A DNA stretch of 35,917 nucleotides from CAZGCA01 sp964524145 (GCA_964524145.1 CAZGCA010000064.1:1-35917), one strand, 5' to 3'; counted from the first letter of the stretch, positions 1 through 8,582 are shown. Notes: generated by a model from the sequence alone, not told the origin. A program made the numbers and translations.

Positions 1-31
1 ACACTTTTTGGTGCCGGTCATTCCATTCTAT

Positions 32-222
32 CTACGGGACTGAAGGCCATTGCATAACACCGATTCCCAGGAGTGAACTCCTGGGCTATTCTCAATCGTC
101 CCTGCGGGACTTGGAGGTGTTGTTGCGGCTCGGATCAGCTGGTGGGTGAAAGCCCGCTTGTCATGGTTGTTGCTATTTGTAGCGCCTTACAAGTACGCTT
201 TCGTTGGATTGCTGAACGATTA
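32..222. repeat. Dispersed palindromic repeat, copy A
   Basis: About 190 bp here match 20348-20539 closely in the same orientation, with one small length difference. The unit contains a perfect 9-bp inverted repeat with a 2-nt loop (CCCAGGAGT-GA-ACTCCTGGG, 66-85) and a second short palindrome of the type GTCCC-TGC-GGGAC. No ORF with a recognisable product is conserved in both copies, so this is a non-coding interspersed repeat. Similarity may begin before position 32 and run off the left edge. The rest of 1-357 holds no gene. A small inverted repeat CTGTA-GTT-TACAG lies at 243-255. Confidence 0.85.
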
Positions 223-357
223 GGGTTGAACGTCCTGCAAGACTGTAGTTTACAGAACGGGAAGGCGGTACCCGTGGAAGGCCGGGTTTGAAACAGGGGC
301 TGGCGCAATAGTACGCTACCTGTGAATCTGGCGGATTGAAGAGAAAGGGGACCACAT

Positions 358-1698
358 ATGAAACCAAGAAGCTTGATGACGCCGAGCATAGCGGTCTTCT
401 GTATCGGAATTGCACTTGTCGCCGCGGCTCTATTGTGCTCGAAGGCATGTGCACGCGATGACTTGAGCCTCGCTCGTAAGGCGGCCCTGTTCGAGAAGGA
501 CATGCAGGAACGGTTCATATTCGGTGGGCAAGTGCCGCCGAAACGCCGCGTTCCAACTCCCGACATTCCGTTTGTGTCGTACAACATGCCCGACAACGCT
601 TACATGACGGGCATGTACCTTGGCTCGGCGTCGATGCGTTATGCGGTCACCAAGGATGATGCCGCGAGGCAGGCTGCTCGCGAGTCGTTTCGCGCGCTCG
701 ACCTGTTGTTGAAGGTGACGGGCAGGAAGGGATTGATGGCCCGCGCGGCCATTCCAGTCGATATGAAATGGCAGGACGACGGTGTGTGGCGGGTGAGCGT
801 CGACGGGAAGTACCGATGGCGCGGGGACGTGAGCTGCGACCAAATAGACGGCGTGATGTACGGCTACGCGGTCTTTTACGATCTGGTGGCAAACGAGGAT
901 GAGAAGAAACAGGTTGCCGCAAACGTGGCCGAGATCGTCTCGCACATCGTTGATAACGGCATGAGAATCATCGGGTTCGACGGGCAACCCACGCAATGGG
1001 GCCACTACTATCCTTCCTATGTCAAAACAAGGGAAAGGATGAACGGGCTCATCGCGCTACAACATCTCAAGGTTGCACACCATGTGACCGGAAACCAAAA
1101 GTTCTCGGACCAGTACCGGCATCTCACAGAGAAGGAGAAATACGCGCAGCTCGCGGTCAATGCGCGCCGCATTGGTGACCCGCTCAAGGGTATGGTGAAC
1201 CACTCGGACGACGTGCTGCTGTTCCTCGCGTACTATCCCCTGCTCACGTATGAAACCGATCCGGAACTCAAGAAGCTGTATCTCGATAGTTTGCGCCGAA
1301 CGTGGACCGGCGACAGAGGATATCCGGGTGTAAGCACGGAGCTCAACCCGTATTTCACGTTCATATACCACGCTTTCACGGGAGACGGGAGCGCCGACGC
1401 TGCGGCTGTTCGGACGCTCGAGCGCTTTCCGCTCGACATGAAGTTCAATCGAGCGACCATCGAGCAATATCAGAAGGAGTTCGGGTTCGAGTTCGACCCG
1501 GCTCCGGAAAGCACGCCGACACCGCCCGGAACCGTTGTACCGATAGACCTGAGACCGAAGTCGTGGTCCGCGTGGGTCGCAAACCCGTACGAGGCGGGCT
1601 CGCGCTCGGGTGATTCGGGAATGGAGTTCACGGGGTTGGACTTCACGATGGCGTACTGGATGGGGCGGTACCACGGCTGCTTGCCGGCGAGCCGGTAG
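358..1698 (+). CDS. Secreted protein, probably (alpha/alpha)-toroid fold, function unknown
   Basis: A 446-residue protein with an N-terminal signal peptide: a basic start, a hydrophobic stretch at about residues 10-28, and an Ala/Cys-rich cleavage region ending near 'ACARDD'. The body is mostly helical, rich in Trp, Tyr and His, with motifs such as 'CDQIDGVMYGYAVFYD' and 'GQPTQWGHYYP' spaced through helix-rich segments. This pattern resembles alpha/alpha-toroid carbohydrate-active enzymes (six-hairpin glycosidase or polysaccharide-lyase type). I do not recognise a specific family or catalytic pair. A Pro/Thr-rich linker (around residues 380-390) precedes a short C-terminal Trp-rich segment. 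The start is supported by AAAGGGG about 7 nt upstream of the ATG. Export and fold are inferred from composition, and the substrate is unknown. Confidence 0.75.
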   Translation: MKPRSLMTPSIAVFCIGIALVAAALLCSKACARDDLSLARKAALFEKDMQERFIFGGQVPPKRRVPTPDIPFVSYNMPDNAYMTGMYLGSASMRYAVTKDDAARQAARESFRALDLLLKVTGRKGLMARAAIPVDMKWQDDGVWRVSVDGKYRWRGDVSCDQIDGVMYGYAVFYDLVANEDEKKQVAANVAEIVSHIVDNGMRIIGFDGQPTQWGHYYPSYVKTRERMNGLIALQHLKVAHHVTGNQKFSDQYRHLTEKEKYAQLAVNARRIGDPLKGMVNHSDDVLLFLAYYPLLTYETDPELKKLYLDSLRRTWTGDRGYPGVSTELNPYFTFIYHAFTGDGSADAAAVRTLERFPLDMKFNRATIEQYQKEFGFEFDPAPESTPTPPGTVVPIDLRPKSWSAWVANPYEAGSRSGDSGMEFTGLDFTMAYWMGRYHGCLPASR

Positions 1699-1742
1699 GG
1701 TGCCGGGCGACGTAACCTGCCGTCTGTATCTCGTGCCCCGGA

Positions 1743-1771
1743 TTGACTGCCTTGTGCAGCAGTGATAGAAT
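1743..1771 (+). promoter_or_regulatory. sigma70-type promoter
   Basis: TTGACT at 1743-1748, a 17-bp spacer, then TAGAAT at 1766-1771. It lies just upstream of the Pro/Glu-rich secreted protein. Transcription would start near 1778, giving a leader of about 58 nt to the ATG at 1836. Confidence 0.6.
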
Positions 1772-1835
1772 GAGAGCGTGATTTCGGTAAGGACGGTTTA
1801 TGCGTCCGCGTCGCGTAACAATGGGAGATAGACCA

Positions 1836-2720
1836 ATGAAGGCGTTGCGATTCTGCGTGCTGACAATGTTGTTGCTCGTACCGACGGCGGTTTCCGCGGA
1901 GACACTGCTGCTGCGCAACGGTGCGGTGCTCGAAAACGTGACTGTGGTGAGCGAGTCGAACGAGGTGGTCATTGTCGAGTTCTACAGCCCAATACAGACC
2001 ATTCTCGCACGGTCGAAGGTTGAGAAGATCGTTCCCGACGGCACGCCTTTGGAAGAGCCGGTTGTGCCCGCTGCAGCCCAAGACGCACCGCCGGTCGAGG
2101 CTGCGCCTCCTCCGGTTTCCCCCGAGGTGCCCGAGGAGCCTGTCGCGCCGGTCGAACCAGTGCCGGCTGAGGAGACTGCTGAACCCGTCGAGACGCCGCC
2201 CGTGATGGAAGAGGTCGCCGAGATACCGCCCGCAGCTGCCGAAGACGCACCGCCGGAAGAAGCTGCGCCTCCTCCGGTTTCCCCCGAGATGCCGGAGGAG
2301 CCGGACGCGCCCGGTTTTGCGTTGGCGTTTCACGATCCGCTATCGAGCGGCTCGCACGAGCTGACTGCAGCACCCGAAACCGAATACAATGTTGAGGTGA
2401 AACTTGATTTCGAGGTCCCTCGACCGACAATGTTGACAGCGGACCTCTTGCCCGACAGCACGCAGTTCGCTCAGATATACCCGGGCCTGTCGAACGACGA
2501 ACTTGTCGCGAAGTTCAACTCGACGGTGCATTTCGACACGCTCACCGCGGAGGGCTACGAACACCTTGACGGGCGCGGTTCTATCGGGTTCGTCCTGACC
2601 AGCCGGGCGCCGGCAGATCCGGGCTCTTATGCGAAGCAGATTAAAGTCGGGTACCACGACCCTGACACCGGCACGAGCGTCCTTGCAAAACAGGCTACCT
2701 TCACGCTGGTCGTCAAGTGA
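1836..2720 (+). CDS. Secreted Pro/Glu/Ala-rich protein of unknown function
   Basis: I place the start at 1836 because GGGAGA lies 7 nt upstream and the product then begins with a clean signal peptide (Lys, hydrophobic core, cleavage near 'VSAET'). An in-frame ATG at 1800 would only add a charged leader. The 294-residue product has three parts. The first is a short beta-type domain (about residues 21-65, 'LLLRNGAVLENVTVV') resembling small secreted domains that sense or bind at a surface. The second is a low-complexity Pro/Glu/Ala segment (about 68-160) containing an in-frame duplication. The third is a C-terminal domain of about 130 residues ending 'TFTLVVK', probably beta-rich. The acidic linker suggests a spacer across the periplasm or at the cell surface. 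The gene is followed 88 nt later by the SDR-aminotransferase gene. No function is assigned. Confidence 0.8.
   Translation: MKALRFCVLTMLLLVPTAVSAETLLLRNGAVLENVTVVSESNEVVIVEFYSPIQTILARSKVEKIVPDGTPLEEPVVPAAAQDAPPVEAAPPPVSPEVPEEPVAPVEPVPAEETAEPVETPPVMEEVAEIPPAAAEDAPPEEAAPPPVSPEMPEEPDAPGFALAFHDPLSSGSHELTAAPETEYNVEVKLDFEVPRPTMLTADLLPDSTQFAQIYPGLSNDELVAKFNSTVHFDTLTAEGYEHLDGRGSIGFVLTSRAPADPGSYAKQIKVGYHDPDTGTSVLAKQATFTLVVK
2070..2302 (+). repeat. In-frame direct repeat inside the Pro/Glu-rich linker
   Basis: The 71-bp blocks 2070-2140 and 2232-2302 agree at about 63 positions and are exactly 162 bp (54 codons) apart. Both encode versions of AA-x-DAPP-x-EAAPPPVSPE-x-PEEP. The linker has therefore grown by an in-frame duplication. 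Confidence 0.85.
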
Positions 2721-2808
2721 GCGAATCTCCTTCTGTTGGCTTGCCAGGGCTCGGCGTTCTTGCACACGTCAAGAAACGCTCGACTCGTAGGGTGATGGGC
2801 TTCTCCCG

Positions 2809-4989
2809 ATGAAACGGATTCTTGTGGCGGGCGGTGCCGGGTACCTCGGCTCCGTGCTCGTACCGATACTTCTTGACGACGGGTACGCGGTACGGGTTCT
2901 CGATCGCCTCTACTTCGGCAAGGGACCGCTGGCTGGTTTTGCCGACGTGCCGGAGTTCGAACTCGTCGAAGGCGATATACGCGACCTCGACAACTACCCG
3001 GGTCTGCTCGACGGTATCGACGGTATCGTCCATCTGGCAAGTCTTTCCAACGACCCGTCTTGTGACCTCGATCCGGAACTCTCCCGTGCTATCATCCTCG
3101 AGGGGAGCGCCGCCCTCGCGCTCAGGGCAAAGAAGGCAGGGATCGAGCGGTTCGTATTTGCAAGCTCGTGCAGCGTCTACGGTCATGGTGCGGTCGAGTT
3201 GCTTACTGAAAGCTCCGAGAAGAATCCCGTCTCGACATACGCCTCGCTCAAGCTCGAGGCCGAAGACGCCCTGCTCGGGATGGCCGACAACACGTTCGTG
3301 CCGGTGATTCTGCGGCAGGCAACGCTGTTCGGAGCATCGCCGCGCATGCGGTTCGACCTCGCGATCAACCGGATGGTCGCCACTGCTATCACACGGGAGA
3401 AGATAGAGGTTTTCTCAGGCGGGACGCACTGGCGCCCGTTCCTGCACCTCAAGGACGCCTCGAGGGTGATGATCATGTGTCTCGAGGCTCCCGCGGAGCA
3501 GGTAAGCGGCCAGGTCTTCAACGTCGGGTCGGACAAACTCAACTTCAAGGTGGTTGACCTCGCGCACGAGGTGGCAAGCCGCTTCCCCGACATTGCCGTC
3601 GAGATGCTGCCCGGCGACGAGGACCCGCGGACGTACCGCGTTTCTTTCACCAAGCTGAAAGCCGTTCTCGGTTACGAACCGGCGACCACGCTGGACACCG
3701 GGATCAAGGAAGTTGCCACAATACTGGGCGACGGCACCGTCCCCGACCCGTGGAACGAGATACATCATAACGTCCAACAGATGAAGAGCCTGCTGGCTGC
3801 GCCCGCCGTTGCTGGCGGCGAATCCGCCGCGCCACGGTTCATACCGTTCAGCCGCCCGTCTCTCGGCGCGGAGGAGGAACGCGAAGTCATCGATACCCTT
3901 CGTTCGGGATGGATCACCACCGGCCCTCGTGTCGAACGGTTCGAACGCGAGTTTGCGGCGAATGTCGGCGCGGACCATGCCGTCGCAGTCAGTTCGTGCA
4001 CTGCAGGCTTGCACCTCTCGCTCGTCGCCCTTGGCGTGGGCCCGGGCGACGAGGTCATCACGTCGCCGCTCACATGGCCCTCTACCGCCAACGTCATCCT
4101 GCACCAGGGAGCAGAACCGGTGTTCGTCGACGTCGATCCGCAAACCCTGTGCATTGACCCTGAGAAGATCGAGGCCGCGATCACTTCAAAGACGAAAGCG
4201 ATCATCCCCGTACATATGGCTGGTAACGTATGCGATATGGACGCGATAACCGCTATCGCGCGCGGCCGCGACATACACATCGTCGAGGACGCGGCGCACG
4301 CGCTTGGAGCACAGTACAAAGGTCGCGCCGTCGGCACTATAAGCGAGTTCAGCTGTTTCAGTTTCTACCCGATTAAGAATATTACGACTATCGAGGGCGG
4401 TATGGTAACAGTCGCCGACGGCGAGACGGCCGAGAAGCTGCGAATGCTCAGCAACTTCGGCATGAGCAAGGACGCATGGAAACGATATTCGCCCGGCGGT
4501 CGCCACATCTCGGCCGAAGTCGTATATCCGGGCTACAAATACAACATGACCGACGTGCAGGCAGCCATCGGGTTGCACCAGCTCAAGAAGCTGGACGGTT
4601 TTATCGCCACGCGCGAGAGATATGCCACTGTCTATGATCACGCGTTCGCCGACGTCGACGAGATAGCAAGGCCGCTCGTGCACGACGGCGTCCGGCACGC
4701 GCACCACCTCTACGTGATACTGCTCGACCTGGAAAAGCTGAAGGTCGGCCGCGACGAGTTTCTCGACATTCTCAAGGCCGAGAAGATCGGCACGGGGGTC
4801 CATTTCGTCTCGCTACACCTGCACAAGTACTATCGCGAAACGTTCGGCTACAAGCCCGGCGATTTCCCCAACGCGACATGGGTTTCGGACCGCATACTCT
4901 CGCTGCCTCTGTACCCGAAGATGAGCGAGAAGGACCTTCACGACGTCGTCAGCGGCGTCAAGAAATCCATCACCTACTGCCGCAAATAG
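2809..4989 (+). CDS. Fusion: SDR sugar-nucleotide epimerase/dehydratase-like + DegT/DnrJ/EryC1 aminotransferase
   Basis: A single 726-residue ORF carries two enzymes. Residues 1 to about 325 are an extended SDR (NAD-dependent epimerase/dehydratase family): nucleotide motif GGAGYLG with G8/G11/G14, and the catalytic YxxxK at Y144/K148. After a short Ala/Gly linker, residues 344-726 are a fold-type I PLP aminotransferase of the DegT/DnrJ/EryC1 family. Its signatures are the entry motif 'SGWITTGPRVERFE', Asp494 in 'VEDAAHALG' (contacts the pyridine nitrogen) and the Schiff-base Lys523 in 'FYPIKNITT'. In known pathways these two families act in sequence: an SDR makes a keto-sugar nucleotide and the aminotransferase converts it to an amino sugar for surface glycans. 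The order of reactions and the exact sugar are inferred. The two halves are usually separate genes. No stop or frameshift separates them here. Confidence 0.92.
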   Translation: MKRILVAGGAGYLGSVLVPILLDDGYAVRVLDRLYFGKGPLAGFADVPEFELVEGDIRDLDNYPGLLDGIDGIVHLASLSNDPSCDLDPELSRAIILEGSAALALRAKKAGIERFVFASSCSVYGHGAVELLTESSEKNPVSTYASLKLEAEDALLGMADNTFVPVILRQATLFGASPRMRFDLAINRMVATAITREKIEVFSGGTHWRPFLHLKDASRVMIMCLEAPAEQVSGQVFNVGSDKLNFKVVDLAHEVASRFPDIAVEMLPGDEDPRTYRVSFTKLKAVLGYEPATTLDTGIKEVATILGDGTVPDPWNEIHHNVQQMKSLLAAPAVAGGESAAPRFIPFSRPSLGAEEEREVIDTLRSGWITTGPRVERFEREFAANVGADHAVAVSSCTAGLHLSLVALGVGPGDEVITSPLTWPSTANVILHQGAEPVFVDVDPQTLCIDPEKIEAAITSKTKAIIPVHMAGNVCDMDAITAIARGRDIHIVEDAAHALGAQYKGRAVGTISEFSCFSFYPIKNITTIEGGMVTVADGETAEKLRMLSNFGMSKDAWKRYSPGGRHISAEVVYPGYKYNMTDVQAAIGLHQLKKLDGFIATRERYATVYDHAFADVDEIARPLVHDGVRHAHHLYVILLDLEKLKVGRDEFLDILKAEKIGTGVHFVSLHLHKYYRETFGYKPGDFPNATWVSDRILSLPLYPKMSEKDLHDVVSGVKKSITYCRK

Positions 4990-5039
4990 AGTCACCCGCC
5001 GTTCTCGCCGCCTCCACGTGCATTTCCTTCCCGCCTGCG

Positions 5040-5254
5040 GGACTTTCTGAAAACCTGTCTTGCATCGCTCACCAAACGAATCTCTACTCACCGTCACACC
5101 CTCGACTACTTCCAACATCCAGAATGAGAGACTTCTTCACAGACCTTCTCGCTTATCTCACTGCGCCTATCCTTCTGCTGTCACGATCTTTCCGTCGTTC
5201 CCGCGAAAGCGGGAACCAGACGAGAAAGGGGGCTGGTAGGTTTTTGGAAAGTCC
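5040..5254. repeat. MITE-like element with 17-bp terminal inverted repeats
   Basis: GGACTTTCTGAAAACCT (5040-5056) and AGGTTTTTGGAAAGTCC (5238-5254) are inverted repeats matching at 15 of 17 positions, and they bound about 215 bp without a coding region. A further copy of the terminal sequence, with one difference from the right end, lies at 20281-20297 beside the other dispersed repeat. No transposase is present and I see no clear target-site duplication, so 'non-autonomous element' is an inference. The remainder of the 562-bp gap 4990-5551 holds a small hairpin TCCCGC-CT-GCGGGA (5029-5042) and the promoter and leader of the next gene. Confidence 0.5.
5197..5216. repeat. Perfect hairpin with GAAA tetraloop
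   Basis: GTTCCCGC-GAAA-GCGGGAAC is an 8-bp perfect stem capped by a GAAA loop, inside the inverted-repeat-bounded element. Similar 'CCCGCGAAAGCGGG' palindromes are familiar as extragenic repeats in many bacterial genomes. No T-tract follows, so it is not a clear terminator. Confidence 0.7.
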
Positions 5255-5357
5255 AGAAGCGGAAACCTGGGCCGCGGCGAGCAATTCTCGCCCGTCTCGA
5301 TATGGCATTTGCGGTGCCGCACCTTTCTGCGCGTCAGCCAACAACGGGACGTGATTG

Positions 5358-5387
5358 TTGACATATCACGCAGAACCGTGCTAGTTT
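5358..5387 (+). promoter_or_regulatory. Promoter of membrane-TPR paralogue 1
   Basis: Perfect -35 TTGACA at 5358-5363, an 18-bp spacer, and TAGTTT at 5382-5387 preceded by TGC (extended -10). The same arrangement recurs before the second paralogue. A leader of roughly 160 nt follows, containing a CCGAA/TTCGG mini-hairpin (5405-5422) conserved in both copies. Confidence 0.6.
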
Positions 5388-5551
5388 TCCTCCAGACTCA
5401 AGAACCGAAGAGCGCAATTCGGGGAGTGTGGGGTTGTGGAAAGAGTCCGCTTGCATGCCAGTCTCGAACCATCATTTCCATTTCAGAGATCTTTTCGTCG
5501 TTGCCACACGGCCCGGAATAGTGGCGCGGTGTTGCTGATAGGAGGATCCTC

Positions 5552-6922
5552 ATGGAAAACGGAGGAACGGGAAACCACCCTGTAGAAGAGCCTTCCACCA
5601 AACAGGCAAAACCAATCGGCATCATGGCCTTCGGCGTTCTGATGATCGGCTGGGGAATCTGGTTCCTCTACTGGTTTGCCGCGAGAAGACCGTGGACAGT
5701 GTATGAAGGTGTCGAACGATGGAGTAACGCTTCTACGTGGCTTCCGTCGCTTGCTGTGGGATTGCTCTGCATCATATCGGGCCTTGCCCTCCTGAGGCTC
5801 AAACCATGGTCGCGGTACCTGGTGCTCATTGTGACCGGAGTGATAGTCCTGGGAACCGTGCAGCGTCTGATCGTCGTGGGCCCCGCGATGGAAGGATTCC
5901 GGTATCTGATTCCTTTCGGGCTCGCGGCACTTTTCATCTGGTTCTTCAATCGAAAGTCGGTGAAGGCGCAGCTTGCTTTCCCGGTGAGTCTGAAGGTACC
6001 GACCATCCTCGGGATAGTTGTCTTGTCGTTGCAGGTTGCGTTCTGGGCCGTACCATGGTTGTACATGGGGGCGTATAAGGTGCCTGGACTGCAGATGGTT
6101 GTGTATGAGGCCAAACCTGATAGCTTCTATGCACAAGAGTACTTCAACAGTCCCTTCCCGTTCAGATACACGTTGGCTGTGCCCAATGGCTTCACCGTAT
6201 GGTCTTTCGATCAATCGGACGAAGGCAAGACGAGCGTTGTTCTCACTCGCCCACAGGGCGGGATCATTTCATTGTCCGGCTCCACCGCATTTCAGGCTCT
6301 CAAGGTGCTGTCTTTGGAGGGGACCTTTCGGATGATCGGATACGGTGATGCATACCGATTCGAACGCAAACTCCTTTCGGAACGATACGGGCTTGCTTTC
6401 GCCCTGCTGAGGTCAATCGCATCATTCGATCAAGTGGAAGAGGTCAAGATGAACGGCTTGACCGCTTTTCTTGGTCGAATGCATGGGAAGGGAGCAACGG
6501 CAGCGACCGATTACTCTCTGTTTCTGGGCGAAGAGGGCATAGGCGGAGGGACTATCATCGGTCCCAAGGAGGAGGACACTCTGAGCGAATGGGGGGTCGA
6601 GGCGATCATCCCATCAATCAAACTGCAGGAAAAACCGTTGAAGTCGGCCCAAGAGTTTTTCGACGAGGGAATGACGCTGCTTGACGAGGGCGACGTCGAA
6701 AAGGCGAAGTTCAGTTTCGCCTCGGCGCTCTGCCTGGACTGGGAAAACGCGGACTATCATTATCACCTGGGCCGAGCGTTTGCTGATACGGAGAACTGGA
6801 GCGAAGCACGCGAGCGATTCGAGAGAACCTTGTCTCTCAAGCCCAACTACGCTGGAGCACAAGATCTGCTTGACCAGGTGAAAGCCAAAGAGAGCGAGGG
6901 CGAAGAAGGCGAACGAGGATAG
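5552..6922 (+). CDS. Membrane protein with C-terminal TPR, paralogue 1
   Basis: A 456-residue protein. Residues about 20-170 contain four hydrophobic helices in a small integral-membrane domain ('GVLMIGWGIWFLYWFA', 'LAVGLLCIISGLALL', and two more). Residues about 180-365 form a soluble domain of unknown fold. Residues about 368-445 form a TPR-like helical hairpin pair (motifs 'AQEFFDEGMTLLDEGD' and 'YHYHLGRAFADTENW'). AGGAGG lies 6 nt before the ATG. The tail is charged (Lys/Glu). The architecture suggests a membrane-tethered scaffold or sensor whose TPR binds a partner. I do not recognise the central domain and assign no function. The adjacent paralogue has the same layout and the same upstream region, so the two are probably expressed alike. 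Confidence 0.85.
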   Translation: MENGGTGNHPVEEPSTKQAKPIGIMAFGVLMIGWGIWFLYWFAARRPWTVYEGVERWSNASTWLPSLAVGLLCIISGLALLRLKPWSRYLVLIVTGVIVLGTVQRLIVVGPAMEGFRYLIPFGLAALFIWFFNRKSVKAQLAFPVSLKVPTILGIVVLSLQVAFWAVPWLYMGAYKVPGLQMVVYEAKPDSFYAQEYFNSPFPFRYTLAVPNGFTVWSFDQSDEGKTSVVLTRPQGGIISLSGSTAFQALKVLSLEGTFRMIGYGDAYRFERKLLSERYGLAFALLRSIASFDQVEEVKMNGLTAFLGRMHGKGATAATDYSLFLGEEGIGGGTIIGPKEEDTLSEWGVEAIIPSIKLQEKPLKSAQEFFDEGMTLLDEGDVEKAKFSFASALCLDWENADYHYHLGRAFADTENWSEARERFERTLSLKPNYAGAQDLLDQVKAKESEGEEGERG

Positions 6923-6970
6923 GAATCTGCGGCACCTTCCAGCGCATCAGCCAACAACGGGACGTGATTC

Positions 6971-7000
6971 TTGACATATCACGCAGAACCGTGCTAGTTT
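6971..7000 (+). promoter_or_regulatory. Promoter of membrane-TPR paralogue 2
   Basis: TTGACA at 6971-6976 and TAGTTT at 6995-7000 with the same 18-bp spacer and TGC extension as the copy at 5358. The leader mini-hairpin CCGAA/TTCGG is at 7018-7035. Conservation of both elements after duplication supports their being functional. Confidence 0.6.
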
Positions 7001-7164
7001 CCCTCCAGACTCAAACACCGAAGAGCGCAATTCGGGGAGTGTGGGGTCATTGAAAGAGTCCGTTCGAACACCATTCTTGCACTACCATCCCCATTTGAGA
7101 GATCTTATCGTCGTTGCCAAACGTCCCGGAACAGTGGCGGGCCACTTCCAGTAGGGGGATCATC

Positions 7165-8538
7165 ATGAAAGGCAGGGAAAACAACGCCGTGGAAGCGTCT
7201 CACGCACAACCGGAACGCTCGACCGGCACGACCGTCTTCGGGCTTGTGGCGATCTGCTGGGGAATCTGGTTTCTCTACAGATGTGTGGTCGTGATAGTCG
7301 GCAAGCCGTGGGCTGTGTTTGACGAGGTCCCGACCATTGTCGTTGGGTTCTCAACCCTTCTTGCAGGGATTGCATGTATCGTGTCAGGATTCGGGCTCTT
7401 GAGACTCAAGAAATGGTCGAGATTCCTCACCCTGGAAGCAATTGGTTTGATCGGTTTGGGTTTGTTGGCTCGTCTGGTTTCACTTGGTCCAGCCACTGAA
7501 GAATGGTCGTATCTGATACATTTTGGCCTGGTGGCACTTTTCATTTGGTTTCTTAATCGAAGGCCAATGAGGACGAGATTCCCCTTCGGGAAGTGGATGC
7601 AGACTTCGATCATGGGAGGGACAATGATTCTATTGCTCCTAATCCTGGGAGTGGGCACCATGTGGGTTTCTGTCGAAGGGTACAAAATCCCCAAACTGCA
7701 GAAAGGAGTCTACAAGCGCAAACCGGAAGGCTTCTATGCCACAGACTATTTCCGCAGCCCATTTCCGCTGAAACATACCCTAGCCATACCCAACGGGTCT
7801 AGGCTTATTTTTCTGGAAGAACGCGGCAGCAGCGGTCAGGCAATCGGTGTATACTTGGCCGCCGGTCGTCGAGGCGGTATTCACATGACCGACGGGACAT
7901 CGTTCTCCGGGCCGTCTGCCACCGTCGATAGCGAGATGTTTGAGCCGTTTGGGTATGGCGACCAATACAGCTTTGCCCGAAAACTCTTTTTGGAAAGATA
8001 TGGGATGGTGTTCTTGGCGGTCAGAGGCATAGCGATGCCTTGGGGTAGCTCCTTTGACTGTCAAGTTGAAGAGGTTCAGATGGATGAGTTACGCGCATTT
8101 GTTGTCCGGGAGAACAGCGACGGTGAGTGGACGAGCAGCGAGTACCATCTGTTCCTTGGCAAGGACGGGATAGGGGGTGGGCGCATCTTCGGCGGAAAAG
8201 GAGAGGGTAGTCTCAACAAACAAGAGGTCGAGGCGATCATCTCGTCAATCAGGCTGCAAGAAGAGCCGTTGAAGTCGGCCCAAGAGTTTTTCGATGAGGG
8301 AATGACGCTGCTTGACGAGGGAGACGTCGAAAAAGCGAAGTTCAGTCTCGCCTCGGCGCTCTTACTCGGTTGGGAGAACGCGGACTATCACTATCACCTA
8401 GGCCGCGCGCTTGCCCATACAGAGAACTGGAGCCAAGCACGCAGGCGATTCGAGAGGACCCTGACTCTCGAACCCGATTACGCTGGAGCGCAAGATCAGC
8501 TTGAACAGGTGAAAGCGAAAGAGAACAAGGAGGAATAG
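7165..8538 (+). CDS. Membrane protein with C-terminal TPR, paralogue 2
   Basis: A 457-residue duplicate of the preceding gene. I choose the ATG at 7165 over the in-frame ATG at 7114 for two reasons: it aligns with the paralogue's start, and it follows AGGGGG by about 7 nt. Four hydrophobic helices occupy about residues 25-180, followed by the unknown central domain and a TPR-like C-terminus nearly identical to paralogue 1 ('SAQEFFDEGMTLLDEGD'). The central domain differs much more, with several short insertions. This suggests that the TPR end interacts with a shared partner while the middle has specialised, or that gene conversion has kept the ends alike. It ends 69 nt before the convergent sulfatase-fold gene. 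Confidence 0.85.
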   Translation: MKGRENNAVEASHAQPERSTGTTVFGLVAICWGIWFLYRCVVVIVGKPWAVFDEVPTIVVGFSTLLAGIACIVSGFGLLRLKKWSRFLTLEAIGLIGLGLLARLVSLGPATEEWSYLIHFGLVALFIWFLNRRPMRTRFPFGKWMQTSIMGGTMILLLLILGVGTMWVSVEGYKIPKLQKGVYKRKPEGFYATDYFRSPFPLKHTLAIPNGSRLIFLEERGSSGQAIGVYLAAGRRGGIHMTDGTSFSGPSATVDSEMFEPFGYGDQYSFARKLFLERYGMVFLAVRGIAMPWGSSFDCQVEEVQMDELRAFVVRENSDGEWTSSEYHLFLGKDGIGGGRIFGGKGEGSLNKQEVEAIISSIRLQEEPLKSAQEFFDEGMTLLDEGDVEKAKFSLASALLLGWENADYHYHLGRALAHTENWSQARRRFERTLTLEPDYAGAQDQLEQVKAKENKEE

Positions 8539-8582
8539 GCGCCTTTCCTGCAGTGTCTTCTTGGTTGGCCTTCCGGTAGGGG

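Larger units (their letters stand above)
5309..8538 (+). repeat. Tandem duplication of a gene with its promoter and leader
   Basis: Unit 1 (about 5309-6928) and unit 2 (about 6929-8538) align from some 250 bp upstream of each start codon to the end of each gene. DNA identity is highest in the promoter/leader and in the last 250 bp or so of the coding regions (for example around 6640-6712 and 8256-8330). The middle of the genes has diverged considerably. Confidence 0.88.
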
